From Nocardia aurea (GTDB lineage Bacteria; Actinomycetota; Actinomycetes; Mycobacteriales; Mycobacteriaceae): a stretch of 64,000 nucleotides of DNA. Positions 16,408 to 25,025 of this stretch are shown here, piece after piece. The notes below the pieces were generated by a model. That model did not search any database and had not been told where the DNA came from. It saw nothing but the letters and a program-made list of their open reading frames with translations. The stretch covers positions 558,001 through 622,000 of the forward strand of contig NZ_QCYJ01000103.1 of the NCBI RefSeq assembly GCF_003123685.1, read 5' to 3'. The position numbers and the translations under genes are program-made. Each line of letters starts with the position of its first letter. Within the stretch, counting starts at the first letter, position 1.

Positions 16408-17169
16408 TCAGATGAGGGATCCGCCGGACACTTCGACGCGCTCGGCGGTCACCCACCGCATGTCGGCGGAGGCGAGCGCGGCGATGGCGTCGCCGATCTC
16501 GTCGGGGTTGCCGACGCGCCCGAGCGCGGTTCGCGCCGCGAGGGTGTCGCGGAGTTCGGCGTCGTCGCGCATGGCGCCGCCGTTGAAGTCGGTGGCGCTC
16601 GGGCCGGGAGCGATCGCGTTGATCCGGATTCCACGAGCTCCGAGTTCGATCGCCAGGCTGCGGGTCAGGACTTCCACGGCCGCTTTCGACGCCGAGTAGA
16701 CCGATGTTCCCGGGCTGGCGTGACGGGTCAGCGAGGTGGACACGTTGATGACCCGTCCACCGGCGGGGATGACGGGAACCAGTGCCTGGATGAGGAAGAA
16801 CGTCCCGCGGAAGTTGGTGTTCACCACGGTGTCGAAGTCGCGCGCGGTCACGTCGGTCAACGAGCCGAGGAGTCCTGTTCCCGCGTTGTTGACCAGGATG
16901 TCGAGCTTGTCGGTGTGCCATCGGGCGCGGAGCTGTCCGACGAGTTCGTCGGCGAACTCGGCGAAGGTCTCGATATCGGTGATGTCGAGCGGCATCGCCA
17001 GCGCGTCGCCGCCCGCTGCCCGAATCGCGCGCACGGTGTCGGCAGCGCCGGACGCGTGTTCTCGGTAGGTCACGACGACCCGCACGCCGTGACGAGCCAG
17101 CGCCAGTGCCGCGCTTCGGCCGAGCCCGCGGCTCGCACCGGTGACGAGCGCGATCTGTTCCGATGTCAT
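16408..17169 (-). CDS. Short-chain dehydrogenase/reductase
   Basis: The 253-residue product (ATG 17169, after an AAGGAA site) is a classical SDR with TGASRGLG, NNAG (LVNNAGT), an active-site Ser in VSTSLTRH and YSASK. It ends with the usual GG(S)LI. It reduces or oxidises a carbonyl/alcohol with NADP(H); the Arg residues after the first strand favour NADP. It is divergent from the TetR gene at 17292, and two palindromic operators lie between them, so it is very likely the regulated target and may detoxify the inducing compound. Confidence 0.9.
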   Translation of the reverse strand: MTSEQIALVTGASRGLGRSAALALARHGVRVVVTYREHASGAADTVRAIRAAGGDALAMPLDITDIETFAEFADELVGQLRARWHTDKLDILVNNAGTGLLGSLTDVTARDFDTVVNTNFRGTFFLIQALVPVIPAGGRVINVSTSLTRHASPGTSVYSASKAAVEVLTRSLAIELGARGIRINAIAPGPSATDFNGGAMRDDAELRDTLAARTALGRVGNPDEIGDAIAALASADMRWVTAERVEVSGGSLI

Positions 17170-17203
17170 GTGGGGGTTCCTTCGGTGCATTCGACGTGGA
17201 TGG

Positions 17204-17219
17204 TGAGTCGAGTGGCTCA
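17204..17219. promoter_or_regulatory. TetR operator, copy 1 (TGAGTC-N4-GGCTCA)
   Basis: This inverted repeat has one mismatch between its arms and lies 35 bases upstream of the SDR start. It is the same motif as at 17249, 45 bases away, within the divergent SDR/TetR intergenic region. Confidence 0.6.
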
Positions 17220-17248
17220 CCTCGTCAACGATAGGAAGACGTCAATGG

Positions 17249-17264
17249 TGAGTCAAGCGACTCA
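17249..17264. promoter_or_regulatory. TetR operator, copy 2 (TGAGTC-N4-GACTCA)
   Basis: This is a perfect 6+4+6 inverted repeat 28 bases before the TetR start. Paired with the copy at 17204, it suggests that one repressor dimer per promoter shuts both divergent genes. Confidence 0.65.
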
Positions 17265-17291
17265 TCTCGTGACCTGGGGCATACTGTCGTC

Positions 17292-17927
17292 ATGACTGCC
17301 GCGCCTTCGACGTATCACCAGCGCGTCGCCGCCGAGAAGCGCACCGCCATCATCGAGGCGGCGAGTCGCCTGTTTCTCGAGTCGGGCTACGACGGCACCC
17401 CGCTGTCGCGAATCGCCGAAGCGGCGGGGGTCTCGAAAGCCACGTTGTTCAAACAGTTTCCGACCAAGGCGGCCTTGTTCGAGGCGATCGTCACCGAATC
17501 CTGGAATCTCGATATCGGCGCGGACGCGCAACCGGGGCCGGGTGATCTGCGCGCCGGCCTGACCGCTCTCGGACGGCGTTACGCGACCCTGCTCGGCAGG
17601 CCGGGTATGGCGTCGCTGTTCCGGATCGTGATCGCCGAACTGCCGCGATTCCCCGAACTCGGCCACACCCTGTTCCGGACGGGCAAGATGCCCTACTTCG
17701 ACTCCGTGCGTCGCTACCTGGAAACCGAGCACGCCGCGGGAACGGCCGAACTGCACGACAGTGTGACAGCCGCCGCCCAATTTCTCGGCATGATCTCCGA
17801 CTACGTGTTCTGGCCGCGAATGCTGCTGGTGGACTGGAATCCCGCGTCCGCCGACATCGACGAGGCCGTGGATCAAGCGGTGCTCACCATGCTCGCGCGG
17901 TACGGCACACCGAAGCGCGCCGATTAG
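17292..17927 (+). CDS. TetR/AcrR family regulator
   Basis: The 211-residue product has the HTH YDGTPLSRIAEAAGVSKATL with FKQFPTKAALFEAI following, then a helical ligand domain of the TetR_C type. It is divergent from the SDR gene. The double TGAGTC/GACTCA operator between them is very probably its binding site, giving autoregulation and control of the SDR. Its stop overlaps the end of the convergent ABC ATPase gene by a few bases. Confidence 0.9.
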   Translation: MTAAPSTYHQRVAAEKRTAIIEAASRLFLESGYDGTPLSRIAEAAGVSKATLFKQFPTKAALFEAIVTESWNLDIGADAQPGPGDLRAGLTALGRRYATLLGRPGMASLFRIVIAELPRFPELGHTLFRTGKMPYFDSVRRYLETEHAAGTAELHDSVTAAAQFLGMISDYVFWPRMLLVDWNPASADIDEAVDQAVLTMLARYGTPKRAD

Positions 17928-18652
17928 CTGGAAACGACCGGGTCCGGCTGCCTGTCCAGGGTGCCGTCGACCATCCGATACACCGCGTCCATGCGGTGCA
18001 GGTGGGTGTCGTCGTGGGTGACCAGCAGCGTCGCCGAGCCACATTCGCGGACCACGGTGCGGATCAACTCGATGACGGCGGCGCCGCGCTCGGAGTCCAG
18101 GGCGCTGGTCGGTTCGTCGATGACGAGCAACGCGGGGTCGTTCATGAGCGCGCGGGCGATATTCACGCGTTGGCGCTGGCCGCCCGACAACTGGGCGGGG
18201 TACTTCGTCCGATGGTCGCCGAGTCCGACCGCGTCGAGGAGTTCCGCTGCCTTCGACCGTGTTTCGCGGCGGCGTGGGGTCGGGATGCGGGAGCGCCGAC
18301 CGAGATGCGCTGTCACTTCGAGTTGTTCGATCGCGGTCAGTGCCGACAGGAGGTTGGGCTGTTGGAAGACCATGCCGATGGCGGATCGACGCAGTGCCGC
18401 CGCCGCCCGTCGACCGAGGGTGGTGAGATCGACTGTGCCGCTGTCGGTTTCGAGCAGGACACGGCCCGAATCGGGGCGGGTCAGCGTGGACACCACGGCG
18501 AGCAGGCTGGATTTCCCGGAACCGGAGGGGCCGGTGACGGCGGCGACACTGCCACCGCGGACATGGAGGTTCACTCGATCGAGCGCGGTGAGCCTGCCCG
18601 CGCCGTCGGGATAGGTGAGGGTCAGGTTCTCGGCGGTCAGTGCGATGGTCAT
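17924..18652 (-). CDS. ABC transporter ATP-binding protein (MacB/LolD type)
   Basis: The 242-residue product starts at ATG 18652. It has Walker A GPSGSGKSS, Q-loop VFQQPNLLSAL, signature LSGGQRQR, Walker B LLVIDEPTSALD and H-loop VTHDD, all intact. The sequence type is that paired with FtsX-domain permeases (LolD/MacB/BceA), which export lipoproteins, drugs or peptides or sense antimicrobial peptides. It follows the permease gene by 14 bases and forms the cytosolic engine of that transporter. Confidence 0.92.
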   Translation of the reverse strand: MTIALTAENLTLTYPDGAGRLTALDRVNLHVRGGSVAAVTGPSGSGKSSLLAVVSTLTRPDSGRVLLETDSGTVDLTTLGRRAAAALRRSAIGMVFQQPNLLSALTAIEQLEVTAHLGRRSRIPTPRRRETRSKAAELLDAVGLGDHRTKYPAQLSGGQRQRVNIARALMNDPALLVIDEPTSALDSERGAAVIELIRTVVRECGSATLLVTHDDTHLHRMDAVYRMVDGTLDRQPDPVVSS

Positions 18653-18666
18653 CTCGGAACTCCGGA

Positions 18667-19716
18667 TCAGCGGGTCGCGGCGAGCGCGGTGAGCGGGTCG
18701 GCGGTGAACAGGAAGCGCAGCGCGCAGGTCGCACCGAGGAGCCCGAGCACGATGAGCGCGGCGGCGGGCAGCACAGTGGTGGCCGGGCCGACCACGAACG
18801 GGAGCGCTTCGCCGAGCGCGCTCGCGCCGAGCACGGTGAGGGCGAGGCCGAGCGCGACCCCCGCCGCCAGCACGAGCGCGGCCTGGGCGAGTGCGTCGAT
18901 CACGAGCGATTCCGAGGTCGCTCCCAACGCCTTCAACGTCGCGATGTCGGGCATTCGCTGGATGGTCCACACCGTGAAGAACGCCCCGACCACCAGGGCC
19001 GAGATGGCGAAGAGCAGCGCTGTCATCAGGGTGAGCGAGCCGTTCTCGGCCCGATAGGAGCCGAGCGCGGAAAGGGAATCGGAGATATCGGTGGTCGTGG
19101 TGTGGGCGGTCACGTCGCGGTCCGGTACGCCGGTGATGGCGAGCACGGTGGCCGCGCCCGCGTGGGGGCTCACCGATCGCCAGTCGGCGGGCGTCATCCA
19201 GACCACGGGGGTGTGGCTGTACCAGTCGTCGCCGCGGACCCCGGCCACGGTGAAGGAGCGTCCGCCGAGGGTGACGACAGAGTCCGTGTCCGCGTTCAGT
19301 GCCCGTGCCACCGGATCGCTGAGCACCACCGTGCCCGCGTCGGTAGCGGCACGATCGCCCGCGACCGCCGACGTGACGCCGAACAGTGCGACCGCGGTCG
19401 GTGGCGCGCCGGGACGTCCCGCTTCGGCGCGGCTGATGCCGATCGGCTCGACGGTCCCGGTCGCTCCGGCGGCGGCCTGCCAGATGCCGACCTGCTCGGG
19501 CGTGAGCGCCGAAGCGTCGAACGACGGGGAAGCTCCGTTGTCGGCGAAGACGAGCGCGTCGGCCCGCAGCGATCGCACGGCGGAGATGTTCTGGTGCGCG
19601 AGCCCGGCGGCGAGGCCGCCGAGGAAGCTCACCAGCAGCGCCACCAGCGTGACGACGAATGTGATGAGGAGGAAGCGGCCGCGGGCGGCCCGCAGTTCCC
19701 GGAGTGCGACGAACAT
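18667..19716 (-). CDS. FtsX-family ABC transporter permease
   Basis: The product is about 349 residues from ATG 19716 (MFVALRELRAARGRFLL), with one N-terminal membrane helix, a roughly 200-residue extracytoplasmic domain, and three C-terminal helices starting around LTLMTALLFAISALVVG. This is the four-helix MacB/FtsX layout. Two copies would form the channel with the ATPase dimer. The sensor kinase gene starts divergently 131 bases away. The cargo may be a lipid, peptide or antibiotic; it is not predictable from the sequence. Confidence 0.88.
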   Translation of the reverse strand: MFVALRELRAARGRFLLITFVVTLVALLVSFLGGLAAGLAHQNISAVRSLRADALVFADNGASPSFDASALTPEQVGIWQAAAGATGTVEPIGISRAEAGRPGAPPTAVALFGVTSAVAGDRAATDAGTVVLSDPVARALNADTDSVVTLGGRSFTVAGVRGDDWYSHTPVVWMTPADWRSVSPHAGAATVLAITGVPDRDVTAHTTTTDISDSLSALGSYRAENGSLTLMTALLFAISALVVGAFFTVWTIQRMPDIATLKALGATSESLVIDALAQAALVLAAGVALGLALTVLGASALGEALPFVVGPATTVLPAAALIVLGLLGATCALRFLFTADPLTALAATR

Positions 19717-19846
19717 GGTTCCACTGTCGCGGCCGAGGAGCAGCCGAACATCGGGTGTGCGGTCGAGATCCGGTCGGTCGAAGGTCGGTGGTCCGATTAC
19801 ACCTTTCGATGGATGTCCCACCGATAGCCGTGCATAAGCTGGAAGT

Positions 19847-21088
19847 GTGCACTCGTCGCCGCTCACGCCCGTCTTCGCCACATTGCGGCTCGGTCTGCAT
19901 GTGCTCATGACGGCGTTGGCGGCGGTGATCGCGGTGCGCGCACTGCTGCCGGGCGCCCCGCATCCGCTGCCGGTGGTGTTGCTGACCGCGGCCTTCCTGT
20001 TCACCTATTTCGCGGGCGCGCGCCTGTCGGGGCGTCCCCTCGCGATGCGGATCTGGCTGGGTGCGCTCACCCTGCTCTGGCTCGGGCTGGTCGCCGCCGC
20101 CCCCGACGCCGGATATCTCGCCTTCGGGCTGTTCTTCCTCTACCTGCACCTTCTGCCCTACCCGTGGAATCTCACCGCCGTGGTGTCCGCGACCGCTGTC
20201 GCGGTACTCGGCTTCGGGTTGCATCGCGGGTGGGCTCTCGCGGGTGTGATAGGCCCCGTCCTCGGTGCGGCGGTGGCGGTCGGGATCGGCCTCGGTTACC
20301 AGGCGCTGTACCGGGAGTCCGTCGAGAGGCAGCGGCTCATCGACGAATTACTCAGTACCCGTGCGGCACTCGCCGAGCGGGAGCGAACGGCAGGGAGGCT
20401 CGCCGAGCGCGAACGATGGGCGAGGGAGATCCACGACACTGTCGCGCAGGGCCTGAGCAGCATCCAACTGCTCCTGCACGCCGCCGAACGCGCGGACCCC
20501 GAACATCCGGCACTGCCGCAGATCCGGCTCGCCAGGACGACCGCCGCCGAGAACCTCGCCGACACCCGAGGGCTGATCACCGATTCCGCTCCCGCCGCAC
20601 TGGACGGGCAGTCACTGCGACAGGCACTCGAGCGCATCTGTCTGCGAGCCGAAGCGCCGGGACGTAGCACCCGACTCGTGGTGGAAGGCACGCCCGCGCG
20701 GTTGCCGATGCCGATCGAGGCGGCGTTGGTGCGTATCGCTCAGGGGACGGTCGCCAATGTCGTGCAGCACGCCGACGCGACCCGGATGCGTCTCACCCTG
20801 ACCTATTCGGAGGCCGACATTTCCCTGGACATCGTCGACGACGGCATCGGCATCGCCCCCGACATCCTCGACCGCGCTTCCACCGGCTCCTTCGGACTGT
20901 CGGCGATGCGGTCCAGAGTGGCACAGCAGGGCGGCATCTCGGCCATCGAGTCGGAGCCGGGACATACCGCCGTGACGGTGTCGTTCCCGATCGAATCCGA
21001 TTCCGCACCGAGGGATTCCGACGATATCGACGTCGCGCGGATGTTCGGATCCGACCTCGCGCCGAACCGGAGCGAGCGAACCCCGTGA
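19847..21088 (+). CDS. Membrane sensor histidine kinase (NarL/DesK type)
   Basis: The 413-residue product has about five N-terminal membrane helices (to residue 155) and almost no extracytoplasmic domain, then a coiled stretch and the HisKA_3 box REIHDTVAQGLSSIQ with phospho-acceptor His196. The HATPase domain has the N-box ANVVQHA, DDGIGI and GFGLSAM-like GSFGLSAM elements. It would sense an intramembrane or envelope signal and phosphorylate the response regulator that overlaps it (GTGA). Opposite lies the FtsX-type ABC pair, the likely target, as in Lia- or Bce-like stress modules. Confidence 0.9.
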   Translation: MHSSPLTPVFATLRLGLHVLMTALAAVIAVRALLPGAPHPLPVVLLTAAFLFTYFAGARLSGRPLAMRIWLGALTLLWLGLVAAAPDAGYLAFGLFFLYLHLLPYPWNLTAVVSATAVAVLGFGLHRGWALAGVIGPVLGAAVAVGIGLGYQALYRESVERQRLIDELLSTRAALAERERTAGRLAERERWAREIHDTVAQGLSSIQLLLHAAERADPEHPALPQIRLARTTAAENLADTRGLITDSAPAALDGQSLRQALERICLRAEAPGRSTRLVVEGTPARLPMPIEAALVRIAQGTVANVVQHADATRMRLTLTYSEADISLDIVDDGIGIAPDILDRASTGSFGLSAMRSRVAQQGGISAIESEPGHTAVTVSFPIESDSAPRDSDDIDVARMFGSDLAPNRSERTP

Positions 21089-21702
21089 TCCGGCTGCTGC
21101 TCGTCGACGATCACGCCATCGTCCGCGCGGGCCTGCGCGCGCTCTTGGCGAGCGCGTCCGATATCGCGGTGGTGGACGAGGCCGCGACGGCGGAGGCCGC
21201 GGTCGCGTTCTGCGCGACCACCCCGGTGGACCTGGTACTGATGGACCTCAGTTTCGGACAGGGGCGGTCCGGCGTGGCGGCGACCGCCGAACTGCGCGCC
21301 CTGCCCCAGCCACCGAATGTGCTGGTCGTCACCAACTACGACACCGACGCCGATATTCTGGGCGCCATCGAGGCGGGCGCGTGTGGATACATCCTGAAGG
21401 ACACCCCGCCCACCGAACTACTCGCGGCGGTGCGTTCGGCCGCCGCCGGTGAGAGCGCCCTCTCGCCGACCGTCGCGTCGAAGCTGCTGACCCGGGTCCG
21501 CCGAGCCGACACCACGCTGAGCCCCCGTGAGATCGAAGTACTGCGACTGGTCGCCGACGGCAGATCCAATCGGGAGATCGCCAAGGAACTCTTCCTCGGC
21601 GAGACCACCGTCAAATCCCACCTGGTCCACATCTACACGAAACTCGGTGTGCGCTCCCGCACTTCGGCGGTCGCCCGGGCTCGCGAACAAGGCGCGATCT
21701 GA
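21085..21702 (+). CDS. NarL/LuxR-type response regulator
   Basis: The 205-residue product starts at the GTG of the 4-bp overlap with the kinase. The receiver domain has the DD pair (VDDH), phospho-acceptor Asp54 in LVLMDLSF and the conserved Lys in ILKDTPP. The C-terminal LuxR HTH reads LSPREIEVLRLVADGRSN, then EIAKELFLGETTVKSHL. It binds DNA as a dimer when phosphorylated. Probable targets are the divergent ABC genes and its own operon; no operator is obvious. Confidence 0.92.
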   Translation: MIRLLLVDDHAIVRAGLRALLASASDIAVVDEAATAEAAVAFCATTPVDLVLMDLSFGQGRSGVAATAELRALPQPPNVLVVTNYDTDADILGAIEAGACGYILKDTPPTELLAAVRSAAAGESALSPTVASKLLTRVRRADTTLSPREIEVLRLVADGRSNREIAKELFLGETTVKSHLVHIYTKLGVRSRTSAVARAREQGAI

Positions 21703-21764
21703 TACGTGGATTCGCCGGAGTGTGGGTGTCGGTATCCGTGCCGAAGCCGAATGGCCGAGTGGGG

Positions 21765-22673
21765 TCAGGGGAGTGGGTTGGCGGTGAACAGTGACCACAT
21801 CCGGGCGCGGACGTCGGTGCCGCGCGCACCGCTGGGCCATACGTGGGCCTGGGATACGTCGTCGGGACCGTCGTAGAGTCGGTAGATCACCGAAGTGCCC
21901 GCGGCGCAGTCGAATCGTTGTCCGGTGAGTACGCCTGGGCCGGTTTCGCCGTGTTCGGTTCCGCAGTTGTCCATCTGTCGCCAGTGGTCGCGATGCTGCT
22001 CGGCTATCCACTGCCACACGACGGGGTCGTTGTCGTTGAGCATCACGCCGAAGGCGATCTTGCGCGAGGCGGGGCAATCGGCGAGGTCCCAGGCGCCCTT
22101 GGGGCCGGCCCATACCGCGGCGGAGGCGATCAGATCCGCTGCGTCGCATGCCATTCGGGAGGTCATCTGACCGCCGTTGGAGTGGCCCGCGAAGTGCACC
22201 CGTTTCGGGAGCACGCAGTAGGAGGCGGCGACGTCGTGGACGACCTTGCGCAGGAACGAGACGTCGGGACCGACATTTCTCGCGAACTCCCACGCCCATT
22301 TGCCGACGCCCTCGCTCTTGCTGCCCCGCGGATAGGCCACGATGACCTTGTTGGTCTCCGCGAAGGAGTTCCAGCCGGTCTGGGGCTCGAAGATCGACGG
22401 GCTGCTCTGCCCGCCGTGTACCGCCACGATCAGCGGCGCGGGCCCGGTCAGGCCGCTGGGCACGAACAGTCGGTACGGTCTCGGCGCACCCTCGTGGTCG
22501 ATGGAGCGCTCGACGCTCCCGCCGGTCGGCGAGGTCGAGCACGACGCCGACGGCGCCGGCAACGGGCCGATGCCGGTGACCTCGGCCGTCGCCGGGGCCA
22601 TCGGTCCGGCCAGGGAAACCGTCAGCAGTGCGCCCGCGACGGCCGATATCGCTCTGATCGTGTTCCAACGCAT
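21765..22673 (-). CDS. Secreted PHB-depolymerase/feruloyl-esterase-type hydrolase (LpqC-like)
   Basis: The 302-residue product starts at ATG 22673 with a signal peptide ending ATA-E. The alpha/beta hydrolase core has an oxyanion strand LIVAVHGGQ, the nucleophile elbow GHSNGG (Ser165), an Asp in MLNDNDP and a late His in QAHVWPSG. Cys residues that can pair (Cys45, 153, 175 and others) fit an exported enzyme. The family cleaves short polyhydroxyalkanoates or aromatic esters outside the cell. In mycobacteria the relative LpqC is a lipoprotein, but no lipobox Cys is seen at the cleavage site here. It is apparently a single-gene unit. Confidence 0.82.
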   Translation of the reverse strand: MRWNTIRAISAVAGALLTVSLAGPMAPATAEVTGIGPLPAPSASCSTSPTGGSVERSIDHEGAPRPYRLFVPSGLTGPAPLIVAVHGGQSSPSIFEPQTGWNSFAETNKVIVAYPRGSKSEGVGKWAWEFARNVGPDVSFLRKVVHDVAASYCVLPKRVHFAGHSNGGQMTSRMACDAADLIASAAVWAGPKGAWDLADCPASRKIAFGVMLNDNDPVVWQWIAEQHRDHWRQMDNCGTEHGETGPGVLTGQRFDCAAGTSVIYRLYDGPDDVSQAHVWPSGARGTDVRARMWSLFTANPLP

Positions 22674-23428
22674 GGAATACCCCTGCCTCCGAACGGCTTT
22701 CGTGACCGCTTCGGTGAATCGTAGGGCGGATGGCGCCCGAGATCGAGGCCCCGGATATATGGGCACACCCCCGGAAACGACCGGCGCCGCGCCATATCGC
22801 ATACCTACCCACCCTGGCAAGCGGTGGGCCGGGCCGTCTCTCAGCGTCGCCACGGCTGTCGATCGGTACGGTCGCGGCTGTGACGGACACGGTGGACCCC
22901 GGCTGCGTGGCGTCCGGTCATGCGCTGTGGGCGTTCCCGAGGTCACGACACGGCTCTGAATTATCCGGTCGTCCTCCTCGCACGGGTCACCGGTCGGATA
23001 CTGCTGTCGTCGGACCGCGAACGTGGTTCCGGCGCGGTCGTTCTGCCGGGACGAGCCCGGCGCTCGGATCGACGACTCATCGATCGACGGAGGTGCGATA
23101 GCGGAACTTGCCACACCGATTCCGAGGAGCCGAAAGAGTGTCGATCGGACGATCGTCCTGTCGATTCACGGCTCCGTCGACACGGCCGTATCCGTGATCA
23201 CCGACGCGGCCGAATAGTCGAATTTCGTCGGCGCGTTGTCTGCGTGAGGTCTTCGGATCCGCGCATCGGACAATGCGTCATATCGGTGTGCGAGTAATTC
23301 GATATCGCCGTATATCCGGCACGGGTGCAATATCTTTCGATGGCTTCTCTGGTTTCGTGTTCTACCCCTTGATATCTCGCATCGCGACTGTGCTCGCGCG
23401 GCCGAATCTGTTGCCAGCCGGGTCGTTC
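22674..23428. other. Gene-free stretch of about 755 bases
   Basis: No reading frame here has a recognisable family motif or a plausible ribosome site. Base composition is lower in GC after about 23220 than in the flanking genes. It must contain the promoter of the esterase (left side) and upstream elements for the importer operon (right side). I see no hairpin strong enough to call. Confidence 0.5.
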
Positions 23429-23467
23429 AGAGGTTAGCCTCTTCTGAGTTAGCGGAGGCTAACCTTT
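23429..23467. promoter_or_regulatory. Pair of IdeR/DtxR-like iron boxes, inverted
   Basis: AGGTTAGCCTC (23431-23441) and GAGGCTAACCT (23455-23465) are perfect inverted copies 13 bases apart. Each fits one side of the IdeR/DtxR consensus TTAGGTTAGGCTAACCTAA: the left box (23429-23447) matches 13 of 19 and the right box (23449-23467) 14 of 19. The pair ends 32 bases before the lipoprotein start. By family knowledge, Fe(II)-loaded IdeR would bind here and repress the importer when iron is plentiful. Confidence 0.7.
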
Positions 23468-23498
23468 GTTGTAGCGTGAGTACGGGTGAGGTCGAGCA

Positions 23499-25025
23499 GT
23501 GGATTTGAACAGGCGCAATCTCTTCAAGGCGGGCCTCGGATTGAGCGCTATATTGGCGATCGCGGGCTGTGGAGACAATTCCGGATCGCCGTCGGGTGGC
23601 TCTCTCAAATCCGGTGGCACATTGCGTATCGGCGCGATCGGAAAGTCGTCGAAGACCGAGCGAAATCCCTACGCCACCATCAGCAACGAGAGCGACTTTC
23701 TGATCATGTCGCTGATCTACGACCCGCTGACCGTTCCGGGAAACGACCCGAATGTGGCGCCGCGCCTGGCGTCGAAATGGGAATCCGATGCCGAACAGCG
23801 GAATTGGACCTTCACGATCGCGGAAGGCGCCGCGTTCCACGACGGCCGCCCCGTCACCTCGGACGACGTGGTGTGGTCGCTGCGCACACTGCGCGAGGCG
23901 GCGGGCGAGACCAAGGTACCGGTCGCGTCGGTGAACGATATCAATCCGGCGGGCCCGAACGCGGTGGTGCTGACGACCGCCGGTCCCAACAGTCAGCTGC
24001 CGTTGCTGCTGCGATTGATGACCTTCGTGGTGCCCAAGGGCACCACGGACTACAGCAAGTGCATCGGCAGCGGGCCGTTCGAACTCGAGTCCTACATTAA
24101 CGGCAACGCTCGCCTGGTCCGCAACGACAAGTGGCACGGTGGCGCGCCCCTGCTCGACGCGATCGAGGTCACCCTGTTCGAGAGCCCCGAATCCATGGCG
24201 AACGCGGTCATGGCCGGACAGATCGATGTCGCATCCAGCGTCGGAGCGGTGGCGGGGCGCACGGCCGAAGCCCGGGGTGATCTCCAGGTCATCCGGCGTC
24301 CGAACGATGTCGCCGTGGTGATCGCGATGCGTACCTCCGACGGTCCGTTCGCCGATCCCCGCGTCCGTGAGGCGCTGCGCCTGGGCGTGGATCGCGAAGG
24401 CATGGTGGCCCAGGTTCTCTCGGGCTACGGCGCTGTCGCCAACGATGTTCTCGGCACCGGTGATCCGACCTACGACACAGGTCTCGCACAGCGCACACGC
24501 GACGTCGACCGGGCCAGGCAACTGCTCGCGGACGCGAAGTTCGACACCGGCAAGACCTACCCGCTGGTCACCAAGTCCGAGGCAGCGGGAGAGGTGGAGT
24601 CGGCCAAGGTCTTCGCGGGCCAGGTGAAGGATATCGGGGTGAAACTCGAGGTCGTGGTCCAGGAAGCCAACGCCTTCTACGACGAGACCTGGCTGAAAGC
24701 GCCGCTGTACACGGTGAACTGGGGCACCAACGACTCGGTGATGTTCTACGCGAGCAAGGTCCTGAGCTCGCGGACGAAATGGAACGAGACGAATTTCAAG
24801 GACGAGGCCTTCGACAAGGCCTACACCGACGCTCTGGCCGCACCCGCGGGCGCGAAGTTCACCGAGGCGAGCAAGGCGATCCAGAAGATCCAGTACGACC
24901 GCGGTGGTTACATCGTGTGGGGCATGGCGGACGGAATCGATGTCGCCGCCGAGTGGGTCCAGGATCTGCCGACACTGGGAGGCTACGGCCGCGTGCAGCT
25001 CGAACGAGTGTGGTTGTCGAGTTGA
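23499..25025 (+). CDS. Family 5 ABC substrate-binding lipoprotein (Tat-type), iron-regulated
   Basis: The 508-residue product starts at GTG 23499 with a short twin-arginine signal (NRRNLFKAG) and a lipobox ending at Cys24 (AIAGC), so it should be a Tat-exported lipoprotein. The rest is a family 5 (Opp/Dpp/Nik) binding protein: NPYATISNES, DGRPVTSDDVVWSLRTL and GSGPFELESY are recognisable. Relatives bind peptides, nickel chelates, haem or metallophores. The IdeR-like boxes directly upstream and efeUOB downstream point to an iron-chelate ligand. Tat export of a folded protein would suit a bound cofactor, but that is inference. Confidence 0.85.
   Translation: MDLNRRNLFKAGLGLSAILAIAGCGDNSGSPSGGSLKSGGTLRIGAIGKSSKTERNPYATISNESDFLIMSLIYDPLTVPGNDPNVAPRLASKWESDAEQRNWTFTIAEGAAFHDGRPVTSDDVVWSLRTLREAAGETKVPVASVNDINPAGPNAVVLTTAGPNSQLPLLLRLMTFVVPKGTTDYSKCIGSGPFELESYINGNARLVRNDKWHGGAPLLDAIEVTLFESPESMANAVMAGQIDVASSVGAVAGRTAEARGDLQVIRRPNDVAVVIAMRTSDGPFADPRVREALRLGVDREGMVAQVLSGYGAVANDVLGTGDPTYDTGLAQRTRDVDRARQLLADAKFDTGKTYPLVTKSEAAGEVESAKVFAGQVKDIGVKLEVVVQEANAFYDETWLKAPLYTVNWGTNDSVMFYASKVLSSRTKWNETNFKDEAFDKAYTDALAAPAGAKFTEASKAIQKIQYDRGGYIVWGMADGIDVAAEWVQDLPTLGGYGRVQLERVWLSS

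Noticed and set aside
15938..16921. Extension of the STAS protein to 327 residues
   Set aside because: The extra N-terminal part is the SDR gene read in another frame. The ATG at 16276 gives a typical single STAS domain.
18653..20224. Upstream extension of the ATPase frame of 17924-18652 to 766 codons
   Set aside because: The extra part runs opposite or across the permease and kinase genes and lacks motifs. The ATG at 18652 gives a normal ABC ATPase length.
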